From: Welwitschia mirabilis
Lineage: Eukaryota; Gnetophyta; Gnetopsida; Welwitschiales
Direction of reading: 5' to 3'
Length of the DNA: 64,000 nucleotides
NCBI GenBank assembly: GCA_051453625.1
Contig: JBOZIK010000001.1
Span: 27,875,854-27,939,853 of the forward strand
Shown here: positions 11,095 through 23,013 of the stretch, in pieces
Position numbering within the stretch: the first letter of the stretch is position 1
How the letters are laid out: each line of letters starts with the position of its first letter
Notes under the pieces: model-generated
The model's database searches: none
What the model saw: only the letters and a program-made list of their open reading frames with translations
Told to the model about the DNA's origin: nothing
Translations under genes and position numbers: made by a program

Positions 11095-11600
11095 CCAAAA
11101 GAAGATGGAGGATTATTACTATCTAGATAAGTAACTTGAAATTCACTTCAAGTTATTTATTTGAAATAGTGCTACATTTTTTTTTGTAGTTTAATAAGTT
11201 TATTTTGGTAATTTTTATTTTCTGTAGTTAAAACAAATTCACTGTCATCCTTTCTATCAACTCCATGATACTAGAAATGATAGTCTAGATTTTTGAATTT
11301 ATTTTCTTTTTCTTAATTTTTATTTTTATCGATAGCAGTAATACAGAATTACTATCATCTTATTTATTATCCCCATGATAATCTGGATGATAATATGTTT
11401 GTTTACTTACGATAATATTTCTCTAATTTTAGTTTTCTACTATTGTGATCATTGTCCCTCTTATTGTCTCCACAACTAGCTAGATAATAATTAGTTGTTT
11501 TTTATTTTAGTTTTTATTTATTATCTAAAGTATGCAATGATATGATGAATTCTAATAGAAAGATAAAATATCAAAGAGAGTAGAAATTGATTGAAGAAAA
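11095..11600 (+). other. A2 leader with three palindromic modules
   Basis: Untranslated leader between PBS and gag. It contains palindromic GATGA/TCATC modules at 11241-11290, 11351-11392 and 11446-11490. Leaders of retroelements hold dimerisation and packaging signals; whether these palindromes do so is inference. Confidence 0.6.
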
Positions 11601-13000
11601 TATTAGATAATGCTTATTCAACTTCAAGAAAAATTGAGGTACACAAATTCTAAAAATAAAAGAAAAGGATTTTTTTCTTTTATTATTTCAAAATCATATT
11701 TTACAAAAGAAAATTATAAAATATCATGTTTTCTTAATCTATGTCTAAATCCTAGCAAAAACAAAAATAAATCGCTTTCTCTAATATACCAATCATAATA
11801 GGAACTTCAAATTCAAATGCAAATGTTATACTTAGAGATTTAATTGCTAATTAAAAATGTGAAATTAAAAATCCTTTATATTTACCTATTGGTGATGATG
11901 TAGAATTAAGAAACTTAAATTATTATCCAACATTTTTCAAGGAAACCTAAGGATGACCCTTTCCAACATCTAGCTGACATTAAACAACTTGTACTTATCT
12001 CATAAAATGGGAAGAAACACATTAGTGATTGTACTTACAAAATTATCTTTCTAATCACACTGAGAGAAAAGGAAAAACTTTTAATTAAAACCATTTCATG
12101 TAAGAGTCTTAAATTATAGAGTCAAGCATAAAACATTTTTATTAAAAGATTTCTTAGTGGAAGTATCATAAGAAAAAGAAAGAAGAAAGTTACCAACGTG
12201 CAACAACGAACTTAGCAGATTATGTCATAACTTGTGAGAGTTTTATCATAGCTATCCATTTCAACTATGTTCATGAATTTTGTAAAGAAGAATTGGTATA
12301 TTATTTCTATAGTGGATTGATAAGTCAAACTAAATAACTTGTAGACTTTTCTTATGATGAAAACTTGATGAATTATTAGAGGATGCATAGAATGTATTGG
12401 CAAATCTAGTATAAATAAGTAAAACTTAGTTAAAATCCACTAAGGAAAATTGAACTATAGATCAAATCATAAAATATTTAAAGAAAGTAAAACATGATAA
12501 GAAAGAAGAGAAAGGTGACTCAACCACCATAATTAGGGATTTAACTATGACTTTGGATAAGTACATCCAAATGATAGTTGATTCAAAGGTAGTGAAAAAT
12601 AAAAGCATAACTTCAGCATGTGATACTTGTGAATATAACTCTCATCTAACTAAAAAGTATTTCTTGTTACCAATTTGTAAAGAGAGAATGTTTAAGGAGG
12701 TGTGTGTATTTAACTAAAGAACATATAACTCTAAAAGGCAATCACAATTTTAACAAAGATTAGGTGGAAAATCACAATGGAAACCTTTTGAGAATAGATT
12801 AAGAAATTCAAACTTTCAACTAAATAACCTCAATTTTCTACCAAATCAAAATGTTCCACTCAGAGATTACATAGAAGAATTAAAAAAAGATGTAATAAAA
12901 TATTAACAATGATATTGAAAACTTAGTCGATGTGTTTTAACAAATGATGCTTACTAATCAAAGACCACAAGGGTCTCTTACATCTTAATCTTTATCCAAC
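11601..13000 (+). pseudogene. A2 gag (capsid/nucleocapsid) relic
   Basis: Gag forms the particle that packages the element RNA. Readable parts: GDDVELRNLNYYPTFF near 11891-11938, matching A3 gag at about 28140; CKEELVYYFYSGLI near 12281-12322, which fits the Athila gag segment around a conserved FY-x-GL motif; and CDTCEYNSHL near 12620-12650, a degraded zinc knuckle. Stops and frameshifts are frequent. The end is approximate. Confidence 0.7.
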
Positions 13001-13920
13001 TCAAATGAAGTGAAGAGAGTTTTGAAGTTAGTAATAAGAACTAAAAATGACATAATACCTCCTACCCATGAGATATCAACTTTTAAAAAAAATAAAAAAA
13101 GTAATAAAGAAGATGATGTAGAAATTTTGAACTCATATAACTTTCCATTAACATCACATTCTAAGACCTCTATCATAAATTCTTCATAGAAAAACAAAGG
13201 GAAGAAACCATTTACTCCTTAGTTTGATAGGTTAAATACGAATCTACTAATAATGATCACATAAAAACCTTGATGTAAGAAGTAAACATTAGCTTATTTT
13301 TTTGGAAACTATTATAAGAAACCCCTAAATACTCTAAGTTGTTAAAAGACCTAGTAAGAAGAAAATCAAAACATACCATTCCGAGTAAAGTTTTTCTTAC
13401 TTAATCGATTTCCAACTTAATCATGAAAAAATGGTTTAAATTCAAAGACCCTAGAGTAGCAACAGTGAGTGTTATCTTGGAAGGAAACAAAATAATTCAA
13501 AAATATTTAATTTACATAGGAGCTAGTGTGAACATCATATCTCTTTACATGTAAAAGGCTTGGGTTGAAAAATAGAATAGACCCACATGAATTATCTTGA
13601 AATTGGATTATAATTAAATTAAAAAACCCTTAGAAATTATTAAGAACCTATTCATTCAAATAAAATAAGCTTTTTACCCCATAGATATAGTCCTCATTTA
13701 GGTAGAACATGATGGAGGTTATCCAATACTCTTAGAAAGAGCATTTTATACAACTACCCACTATACCATTGACAAATAAACCAGAATGATGGAATGTCAT
13801 ATAAGAAATAAGAAGTTCACCATTAAAGTCTTTGATGCTACTAAAAAATAAATAGGAGATGAGTTTAACTTAGAAGAAGAAATTAAACCAACCTTATTTT
13901 TATAACATTATCCAAGTTAG
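13001..13920 (+). pseudogene. A2 aspartic protease relic
   Basis: Protease that cuts the gag-pol polyprotein. DPRVATVSVILEGNKIIQKY (about 13450-13510) leads into YIGASVNIIS (13513-13542). The expected catalytic Asp of the D(L/S)GA motif is Tyr, a single base change. The part at 13700-13860 (GGYPILLERAFYTT and MMECHIRNKKFTIKVFDATK) matches the A3 protease at 26122-26307. The C-terminal side joins a linker to RT. Confidence 0.7.
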
Positions 13921-15600
13921 AAAAGGCTGATAGTTCTACATAAACCAACTTTATATGATGACCTAACTAAAATGCACTATCTTGAGTATGAGAATGAGGA
14001 ATCTTCTAACTAGGAGGAAATCCAACCTATTTACTTAATAGAAAACCTTTTTAAAGAGTATCATCCCATGTCTATTGTTCGCACAATATATGAGATGACA
14101 AGTAAAAATTCCAACTTAGAGCTAAAGAAGTTTTCCAAGAATCTAAAACATATTTTCCTATCTAATAATCTAAAGAAACCTTTAATAATAAGTAGCCTTC
14201 TTACTCCTAAATAAGAATCCAGTTTGTTCTGCCTTTTAACTTCTAAGGAAGATGCTTTTGCTTGGACTCATAAAGACTTAGCTATCATCCCTCTTTTCAT
14301 AGTCTAACACAAAATTTATCTTGAGGATAATGCTAAACCTATTAGGTAACCCTAATTAAGGCTTAACCCTATCCTTAAGATAGTAGTTAAAGATGAAATT
14401 ATTAAACTTAAGAATGTCAAGATCATCTATGCTATATCCAATAGTGAGTGGATTAGTTTTTTGATAATAGTTCTAAAAAAGATGGGAAATGAAGAAGGTG
14501 CATTGATTTTAGAAAACTTAATGAGGTCACTATAAGGATCATTACCCTTTACTCTTTCTTGATCAATTACTTGATAGAATCCAATGTCATACCTACTATT
14601 ATTTTTTTGATGGGTATAGTTGGTATAATCAAGTTCACATAGCAATTGAAGACCCAGCAAAAACAACTTTTATCTAATCCTTTAGAAACTTTTCCTTTAA
14701 TAAATGCCTTTTAGACTTTGCAATGCTCCTAGGATTTTCCAATGAGTAACAATGTGGATTTTTTTTTATAACATACTATAGGATTTTATTAAAACCTTTA
14801 TGGATGAATTATTCATCTTTGGTGAAACTTTTAAATAAATCATAAAAAGATTAGAGAAAGTCTTCCATCGATGTATATAAATCATCCTACATTTTAGTTG
14901 GGGAAAAGATTTTCTCCTTGTCAGCAATGGAATAATTTTAGGTTACCACATTTCAAAAGAATGGATTACATGAATCCTACAAAAGTTAACATCATTAAAA
15001 ACCTTAGACCTTCAACCAATGTTAAATGAGTTAAATCATTCCTTGCTCATAATGGTTTCTATCATTTTTTAATTTATGGTTATATCAAGGTTTATAAACA
15101 CGTTTACTTGTTATTCAAAAAAGATGTTAAGTTTGATTAGAATAATTCATGTCAACTTGCATTTAATACACTTAAGGATAACATTTTTTCTGAACCTATT
15201 ATCATAGGTCTTGATTAGACTAAATATTTTGAACTCATGTGTGATGCAAGAAATATTATTATGGATGGGGTTCTTGGCCAAAAATATGAAAATGGTTTTT
15301 AAGTTATAATTTATCTTAATAAAAATTTGTCCAAATCCCAATCCAACTATGCTACTACTAAAAGAGAAATTCTTGCCATCATCTTTGGACTTTATTATTT
15401 TTGGCATTACCTTCTTAGCTTTTACATTAATGTTTACACAGATCATGTAGCCATATATTATCTTATGACTAAAAAAGATTCTAGTATCAGACTTATTAGT
15501 TAGATTCTTTCCATGCAAGAAATCAATCTCACTATCATTGATAAGTCTAGAAAACATAATATCATTACAAATCACCTATCTTAACTTTCTTGTTCTCATG
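13921..15600 (+). pseudogene. A2 reverse transcriptase and RNase H relic
   Basis: A linker of Athila type (for example LEYENEESSN near 13983-14010 and DAFAWTHKDLAIIP near 14250-14295) leads to the RT start near 14420 (AISNSEWISFLIIVLKKM). The catalytic YxDD box is FMDEL (about 14797-14811), the second Asp being Glu. LGYHISKEW follows near 14938-14965. RNase H is seen as ELMCDARNI and AKNMKNG-like sequence at about 15230-15300, ending near 15600. Many frame changes and CAA/CAG-to-stop changes. Confidence 0.8.
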
Positions 15601-16752
15601 ATAAACTTCTAATAAATGACTTCTTTCTAGATGAATAATTATTTGCTATTGAATAACTTTATGCCATCTCTTCCACTCATCCTGTTTCTTGGTGTGCTGA
15701 TATTGTGAACTACCTTATTACCATGAAAACACCTCAACATTAGAGCCATAATAAACAAAAATATTTTCTCCATAGGATCAGTAACTATGAGTGAAATGAA
15801 TTCCATCTTTGTAGAATATACAAAGATCAAATCATGTATAAATATGTGCTTGAATGAAAAAGCTTAGAAATCCTTAACCTTTTCTATAGTGGAGTATGTG
15901 GGGAATACTTTATTGGCTAAAATACTATAATGAAAATTCTTCATTCTAAATTTTATGAGCCTATCCTTTTCAAAGACTTATTTAACTTTAATAAAAGGTG
16001 TGATGCTTGTTAATGTTATGGTAGCTTAACTCATTCTTAAGATATGCTACTTAAACCCATGCTTGAATGTAAACCTTTTAGTTATTAAAATATTAACTTT
16101 ATATGCCCTATAAAACCACATTTTCATGATAAAAAGTACATATTGGTAGCCATTGATTATGTTATTAAGTGGGTCAAATCTATTCCTACTACCAAGAATG
16201 ATTTTTGCACCATTTTCAATTTTTTCTGAAGCCATATCTTTCAACATTTTGTTTTTGCTAGAATCATCATTAGTAATCAAGGAACTTATTTTATTAATCA
16301 TCTTTTTCAAAAACTTCTTTTATCCATTAACATTAAACATAGAATTGCATGTTCTTATCATCCTCAAGCTAATCATCAAGCCAAAAACATGAATAGAGAA
16401 ATTAGAAAGATGCTCCAAAAATTAGTCTTTATCAATAAGAAAACTTGGTTCTCTAAACGTAATGATGTTCTTTGAGCTTACCATACTACTTGATACAACT
16501 CTTTAGGTTTCTCACCATATGAACTTATGTACTAAAAGGTTTATATCTTGTCAGTTGATGCTTGCTATAACTCCTATCAATCCACCTATTAACTTAACCT
16601 TGTAAACTTGGATGAAAATCTTAAAACTCAACTAGACTAACTTGACCATTTAGATAAAAAGAATACTCATGCCATACCTCATTAACTCATTCATAAATCC
16701 CAAGCCAAGTTCAAACATAATAAAAAGATTCTTCATAAGTAATTTGTAAAAT
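15601..16752 (+). pseudogene. A2 integrase relic, cut by the copia LTR
   Basis: WCADIVNYLITMKT (about 15690-15730) marks the integrase N-terminal region. The core has DYVIKWVKSIPTTK (about 16154-16195) with the first catalytic Asp kept, and IIISNQGTYF (about 16262-16291) where the second Asp is Asn. CSYHPQANHQAK follows near 16350-16385, the stretch containing the conserved YHPQxNGQ-like motif. The C-terminal domain begins (QAKFKHNKKILHK near 16702-16740) and stops at 16752, where the copia LTR starts at 16756. The rest of integrase, 3' region and 3' LTR of A2 are not in the window. Confidence 0.8.
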
Positions 16753-16755
16753 TCT

Positions 16756-17886
16756 TGAAAGGGGATGAATAGGAATAATAATAAATCTTAAATCTAAAAA
16801 CATATGCTTAAATGAAATTAATCATCTTTACAAATGAAAAATATATTTGATAAAAATGGAAAAGCAAAAAATTAATCAGCCCACAAGATTTATAGTGATT
16901 TGATAATGTACCTACTTCACTTCTCAAGGAGAGCCATTAATGTCATCTTTTCTAGTTTCTTTATCATTCTTAAACTAATGATTTTATGGTTGATCATTAG
17001 CCCTTTATACAATAGTATTAATTTTCTAAAGTTATCTTCAACTTTCACACTTGAATTCTTTCAAAGGATTAGACTTAACCAAAAGAAAAAGAGACAAAAT
17101 TGAGTTGTGTATCAAGCATGGATGCAATAGTATAGGATTTAATCCAAAAAATAATACAAGATAGGATTACAAATTATAGACAAATAACCAAAGATTAGTT
17201 TGAGTTCACTTTACAAAATCATATATGTATGTGTGTAACCCTAACAAAGGAGAGTTTAGGCCTTTTAAAGAGAAGGGAAAAATAGGTATTAAAAGGGAAT
17301 CCTAAATGATGATTATAAGACATGATAATCTGATATTTCAATTAAATTTATGTTTTTAATATGATTGAATGGTGCACCAGAAGAGAGTAGCCATTGAAAA
17401 TCATCATGCATTTGCTTATACCACACTGGTTTTTCAACAGTTTAAAGATAGGATGCCCACCTTTAAAACTAGAACACCCTCACTTCTAAGGGGTTGAATA
17501 TATGCTTTCAAAATAATGTGGACATCCACACTACTAAGAGTATGGGAACATCTACCCTAGAAAGGAGAAAATATTCACATCCACCATAGGTGCAAATTGA
17601 GGAAAAAGTAGAATAGAGGGGGGACATTTGGGCTATTTAGAGTGGGGATCTTAAACCTCAAAATTGATAGTCATGTTTCTTGCAAGAAGAAGGAATGTCC
17701 ATCCTATTTGAGTGAGGACATTTAGAATTAAGACCTATCATAGATACATTTTTCTCATAAGAAGAGGGAACATCTACCCTATTTTAAGTGGGGACATTTG
17801 TATGCAAAAGTTAGCTTCTTAATGTGACTATGATAAGGGATCACCATCTTATCACTTGATTTTTATAATTGTTGGCATTATTTAAA
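16756..17886 (-). mobile_element. 3' LTR of Sirevirus-like copia element 1
   Basis: On the minus strand it ends at 16756 with the pattern ...gggg(g)tgaatag..., the typical end of Sirevirus LTRs. The LTR at 45180 has the same end (tgaaag...ggggaacgaatagg). The start near 17886 (TTTAAATAATGCCAACAATT on the minus strand) is approximate. It holds a dense array of a short motif related to GGACATCCACC (listed separately). Inserted in the integrase of A2. Confidence 0.65.
17451..17800. repeat. Array of GGACATC-type motifs in copia LTR 1
   Basis: At least ten variants in both orientations: ggatgcccacc (17451), gtggacatccaca (17518), gggaacatctaccct (17544 and 17766), cacatccacc (17577), ggggggacatttggg (17618), agtggggatct (17641), aatgtccatcct (17693), gagtgaggacattta (17710), agtggggacatttg (17787). 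Pairs such as aatgtcc and ggacatt (17693-17699 and 17715-17721) can form stems. Confidence 0.75.
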
Positions 17887-18335
17887 CCTTCTACCTATAA
17901 TATCCTCCTTTTCAATAATGGAAAATATAATATCTAAAGAACCTTTTTAGAATACCCTCCCCCTAATATTTATACTAGATCCGCCTAAGTTATATATCCC
18001 TATTTAAATGATACAACCATCATATCTGATATATTATTAGTCATAAGTATTACTCCTTCTTTTGGCATCATTAATTCTAAAAGGAAACAAAAGATACATA
18101 AAAATATCCATGAAAAGCATGTAAACAAGATAATAATAATAAAATACATGGAAATAATACACCTTATATTAGCCATTAATCAAACTATGAGTTACATGTT
18201 CATCATAGTTTAGTATAAACAAAAGTGAGATGGACTAACAAACATACAAATACAATATAGAGCAAAAGGAGATAGGATAAATCATACTAAATGAATAAGA
18301 AGTAAGAAAGAGTTTAAAGATATATTTAGCTAGAT
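17887..18335 (-). other. Copia element 1: spacer between ORF and 3' LTR
   Basis: Non-coding on both strands as far as I can see. On the minus strand the purine-rich stretch gaaaaggaggatattatagg, just before the LTR start, is the best PPT candidate. Confidence 0.45.
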
Positions 18336-19350
18336 TTCATCACATTACTACTACTATTATACTGCAAGAGGTGGATGCCACCTCCAATCCAAAATCGATA
18401 AGAGCCTTCTTTATCTTTGACAACTAAGAAAAAATTTCTTTGAATCATTTGTTTGATGAAGAGATACCCCTTGAAAACTCACCAGGTTTCATATGCTTGA
18501 ATAACATAGTGGGAGAAGAAGTTGGAGCAACAAGAGTGGTACCTTTCATAATTTTCATCTAAATAAGAGAGGACTCATCAAATGGCTTTGGCAGTTTTAG
18601 AATTTCATCTTTGACTTTTAGTAGAGCTGCCTAGTTATGATACATCTTAGTAATGAGACCTCCATATGGTAGTTTTACTGAACTCATAGATGTGTATGAA
18701 TCCATGTTATGCAAAATCAGCTAAGGTAAGTTGAATTGAATACTTTTAGAATAATAATACATAACATACACACATAGAAGAAACACTTCATCCATGTGGA
18801 AAAGCTTTAGAATGAGATTGCTAGAGATTATGTGAAAGAGTGCCTTATAGATTTGCCTCAAAATCCCAGTGGGAATGGTAGTTTTTCATCCCTCTTATCT
18901 ATTACACAAAACTTCATTGAGTTCATTTCTAGAAACTAAACTATCTAACACTAAAATTGAGGTAATGTGCACATATTATACATAGTCTAATGAAAATCTA
19001 GTAGCATTAGAAATTATTTTAGGACTAATCTCAATCTCAGTACTATATAAATTTGGTACAAACTAATTTTGCTCACACTAATAAGAATCACTACAGTAAT
19101 ACATATGAATCAGATTTACTAAAGCATGAGCATGAAGGTTTAGAATATATGTCCAACCTAACTATTCCAACTTGGATAAAAGATTGAAATAATGCTTAAA
19201 CATGTCATAAAAAGTAACCCTCTCTAAAGCAAAAGGATTCTTATTAAAGCTTTGAGTTTACATTGCCTTTGCCCTAGTAGTCACAAAAATGGGCTTTACT
19301 TTCTTATCTTTACCTCTGTCCTTTCTTGAAACTAGAATCTTCTACCTTGG
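18336..19350 (-). pseudogene. Copia element 1: ORF in env-like position, plant transposon-associated protein
   Basis: Downstream of pol on the minus strand there is an ORF relic of about 330 codons. It starts near 19350 with MPRQKILVSRKDRGKDKK, a basic N-terminus. It continues with PNLYSTEIEISPKIISNATR (about 19055-18996), ALFHIISSNLILKLFHMDEV (about 18845-18786) and SSVKLPYGGLITKMYHN (about 18690-18640). The spacing and motifs (a helical segment with HxI, then DEV, then LPYG-x-LIT) look to me like the putative plant transposon protein domain often found with Ty1/copia and other plant elements. Its position after pol is that of the env-like gene of Sireviruses. It has a handful of stops, fewer than the neighbouring pol relics. 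Domain assignment by recognition only. Confidence 0.5.
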
Positions 19351-19829
19351 CATGATAAAAATGAAGAAGAAGAGAGAAAGAAATAAGCTATTAAAGAGAG
19401 AAAATATCATTAAAAAAAAGAGAAATACTTACTTTTAAAGACTAGAGCACTAGAAAATAACAGGATGAGATAAAAGAAAAGGGGATAACTAATTATATAT
19501 AGGTAAACAACCAAGAATGATTTCAATCAATTAAAACATGAATTCACATTAGCATAGGTATACAGATGTATATCTTATCTGGCCTTTTAAGGGTAGATGT
19601 TTGGTCTCCAATCAATCTAAAAACCCACTCTTAAGTGGACATACATCCAGCCTTCTAAGGAGGTAAATGTCCAAATTTCTATAGTGGTAAGGAAGTCCAT
19701 TAAGAAGTGAAACATAATAGGTAAAAAGAAAAATAAAAGTGAGATAATAGAAGACACTAGAAAGGGGAAAAATGATGTTGTTAATGCACTTAAACTTGTG
19801 ATTAACATGTATAAATTTTGGTACTTATG
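19351..19829 (-). other. Copia element 1: spacer between pol and ORF, with LTR-type motifs
   Basis: Non-coding. It carries three more copies of the LTR motif (aagggtagatgtttgg at 19589, taagtggacata at 19632, aggaggtaaatgtcc at 19659), so the motif is not restricted to the LTR. Confidence 0.55.
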
Positions 19830-20775
19830 TCAAACAAAAATCATACCTCGATTAGGCATGTTTCTATGCCTAACTCAACTATTAAAAGTTTAAGTCTTAC
19901 TTCTAAATAAGGCTTGGTAAAGAGGTTAGTAAGTTATTGGTCTATAGAAACATGATCAACCTGGATTATGCCTCTTTGAACATGTTCTTTGATGAAGTAA
20001 TATCTGATATCAATATGTTTAGCTCTTGAGTACTGCATAGGATTATTAGCAATGTCAATGGCACTAGTATCATCACATAAGAGTTGATTTCTTATCATCT
20101 CAACTTCCTAATTATGTAAGATGTGCATCATCCATGACAATTAAGCATAGTAGGCTCCAATATATATGTGCTCAGTGTTAGCCATGAAGAGTGATATTAA
20201 GCTTTATTTCTTACAACTCCAAGAAACAAAATGATTTCTAAAAATGTAACATGCTCCATGTGTACTTTTCTTGTCATCTATGCATCCAATCCAATCTGCA
20301 TCACTATACCTAGCTAGATCAAGTGAGGTATCTTTAGGAAACCAAATACCAAAATTGCTTGTATGTTTAAGATATTAAAAGATTCTTTTAATTAAAGAGA
20401 GATAAGGTTCCTTAGGATTGAATTGATATTAAGAACATATGCCAACACTAGATGTAATATTAGATCTACTAGATGTTAAATATAATAAATTGCCAATGAT
20501 ACATGGATTGATTTATAGATTTACCTAATTCATCCTTGTTGATTTTTGTGGATGTGGACATGGGATTACAAATCTCTTTTACTTGATTGATTTTGTACTT
20601 ATTTAGAAGATCCTTTACATATTTAGATTGAATAATAAAAATACCACTCTTAAGATATTTAATCTAAAATATTAAAAAAAAAATCTCTTCAAGTATGTTC
20701 ATTTGAAATTCCCTTTGCATAACCTTAGAAAATTCAAGTGTTAGTTTTTCATTGGAAGCCTGAAGAACTCCATGA
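19830..20775 (-). pseudogene. Copia element 1: RT C-terminus and RNase H relic
   Basis: On the minus strand the reading starts at SNEKLTLEFSKVMQREFQMN (about 20764-20705), the segment following the YVDD box in Ty1/copia RT. It continues with SKYVKDLLNKYKI (about 20633-20595) and TSTKINKDELGKSI (about 20560-20519). RNase H is clear: LARYSDADWIGCIDDKKST (about 20325-20269) with the catalytic Asp of SDADW, then NPMQYSRAKHIDIRYYFI (about 20050-19997), ending with ELGIETCLIEV near 19845. The motif set is typical of Sirevirus-type copia pol. The upstream RT, including its YxDD box, is missing: see the fused integrase fragment. Confidence 0.85.
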
Positions 20776-21035
20776 TTAGACCTAATTTTTTTAATAGTGA
20801 GGTCCTTTTCTTTAAAATTTTCTACAAGGATGATAAAACTTATCAAAAGCATTATATTTAGAATGTAAATTCAACAGAGGTATAATGAGTAAAATCATCA
20901 ACCACCACCACAAATATCTCTTTATCACTTATACTTTAATATTTTTAAGGTCCTCCTAAATATAAGTGCCATGTATCTAGAGACCTTTTTGAAGATATAT
21001 CATGCTTGTATTTAAAAGAAGATTTCATGATTTTA
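20776..21035 (-). pseudogene. Copia element 1: integrase fragment joined to RT by deletion
   Basis: The minus strand reads SSKRSLDTWHLYLGGP (about 20995-20948), the start of the copia integrase core where HMDLFGP is usual. Next is VVVVDDFTHYTS (about 20905-20870) with the first catalytic Asp, then IKKIRSNHG (about 20795-20769), where the second catalytic Asp is Asn. Only a few codons later the text is RT C-terminus. About half of integrase, the linker and most of RT are therefore missing by one internal deletion. The other end (21035) abuts the gypsy LTR A4. Confidence 0.75.
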
Positions 21036-22089
21036 TGTGGTGGTATGTATTTGTGCAAATTTTTATACTCAAAAGGTTCCTATTATTCACAAATTAAATA
21101 GATATCTTTCATAATACAACACTCTAATATAGTTGTGAGTGACCCTAAATGTTATATCTCATTGAAGACTTACAAGAGAAGAATAAGGATTGATTTTCAA
21201 CAAAGTAAAGTAACTAAAATGCAGGAAAATGAAAGATGCAATGCAAATGCAAATGCAATCTAAGCTAAATGTAATGTAAAATGAATCTAAACTACTTAGT
21301 TTCAGCCTTAACAAAGGCTTCTTTTAAGACTTATATCATCTAAGAAATTTTCACCAGATCAAGGACAATAAAAACCATAAGAGACATATGCTAAACTAAC
21401 ACGCATAAAAGAAAAATAGAGTTTATATTAAAACTAACCAAACATTTAGGTTATAAAAAATCTAGGTCTCAATGAAGGATACACAACCCTCCACCAAGGA
21501 AATGTCTTTTTATAACTCTCAAGATGGATCTTTCATCTTTCAATTTCCTATCATGAGAATTTTCAGTGCAATGAAGATAGAGAGAAGAGTCGAATAGGAA
21601 CTTATTTATAGGATTATAAACTAGAAAATGACAAAATAAAAGGCACCACAATATGTGCTTCTTTACATAAAAGAAATGAATGCAATAGTCAAAGATCAGC
21701 TGTCAGAGTTAGTTACAATGTCAATGTCATCCTAAATGTCATCCCATAATGATTAAGATGACTTAAAATGATGATTTAATAGTGTTTTAGTAGTTTAGAT
21801 TAACATCAAATGTAGTTTTCATCCTATCTATCATGGGGACAATAGAGGGAATTAAGGTCTTCTTTGTTCATCTAAAGGAGGAGAAGCTAGTATTTTTGTC
21901 AATAATCTTCCTCTAAAGCTAAGTGTAGCAAAATTACCTTAAATTTCTATAATCTTACTAAGAATTACATATTTCTAAGATCTTTTATTGATTTTCCAAA
22001 ATCCTTAGAATTGCACCTAAACCCATGCAAATGTCCTATAAAATAGCTCATAAGACCTCATCAAATAACCATAAATTAGTAGTACAACA
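21036..22089 (-). mobile_element. 3' LTR of Athila-like element A4 (about 1054 bp)
   Basis: Minus-strand start TGTTGTACTAC at 22089, preceded by a PPT (gtggagggcta). The minus-strand end accaccaca at 21036 matches the end of LTR A3. Palindromic modules are at 21725-21763 and 21818-21849. It is about 200 bases shorter than the 1250-bp LTRs. It abuts the copia integrase fragment directly, so A4 or a rearrangement cuts that copia element. Confidence 0.7.
21601..21612 (-). promoter_or_regulatory. TATA box of LTR A4
   Basis: The minus strand reads cctataaataag, at the place of the TATA box in the other gypsy LTRs. Confidence 0.6.
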
Positions 22090-23013
22090 TAGCCCTCCAC
22101 TTAGCCTTTGTTAGTTCTTGACAAAAACCAGGTGAAAAACCATAAATATGAGCCAATTTGTCTTATAAAAAATAATGTTGAAAATTATAAAATAGGCTCA
22201 TAATACACATCACATAGATAAACAACATGTAAAGCATAATGTGAATGAAAAATTTAAAATTTTATCTTATGAAATTTCTAAAATAACTTAAAAAAATAAG
22301 TCATGAAAATGGGCTCTATCCCTTCATGAAAAAAACAATACATCCTATATTGGTAAATAAAACACAAAAATTATATGAGAGTGGAAAGGTAAATAATGGG
22401 TATGTTTGAATTTGGACAACTTTAAAATTAAGTGCAAAATTAAGTAAAGAAATATCAAATATGAAAAAATAGATGTATAAAATATTATGAGAAGAAAAAA
22501 AAGAGTGGATAATAAAAATGTTCCATTACAAAATGATTAACAATAGCATTAAAATACTCAAAAATACTAAAAATAGACATCACAAAATTATTAAAGAAAA
22601 TTATTTAAGCAAGAAATCAACTTTTTATTAAAAACTAAGTAAGGAAAATAGTAAATGTCAAGGACCTAAAATGATACAAAAATACGGAAATGAATTTGAA
22701 ATAACTAACTAAACAATAAAAGAAAATTAAAAAAATGAATAAAAGGTAAGATAAAAAAAGAATAGCTGACTTATATAAAATTTTAACCTAGGAGAATCCC
22801 ATGAGAGAAATCATAACATCACTTGACTTTAAAAAAATGCATAACTTAATGTATAAAAAATTCCATTCAATAAGGCAGTGGTTATGATGGTACTAAAAAT
22901 AAAATGCTTTAAATAATGAATGATTATACTAAAGAGTTGCTCAAAAATGAACTTAGTTAGCAACATCTCAAAACAAACATCTAAAACTTATGAAATAAAA
23001 TTACCATGTGGAA
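22090..23013 (-). other. A4 3' region, LTR-proximal part
   Basis: Begins with the PPT next to the LTR (22090-22101) and continues as A-rich non-coding DNA similar in outline to 60094-62260 of A5. The first 60 bases (including the minus-strand text for aggct before the PPT) match A5 clearly. No gene seen. Confidence 0.55.

Noticed and set aside
15147-15575. 142-codon open frame on the minus strand
   Set aside because: It is antisense to the A2 RNase H relic, whose plus-strand motifs match neighbouring pol; the minus frame has no recognisable motif and is a shadow.
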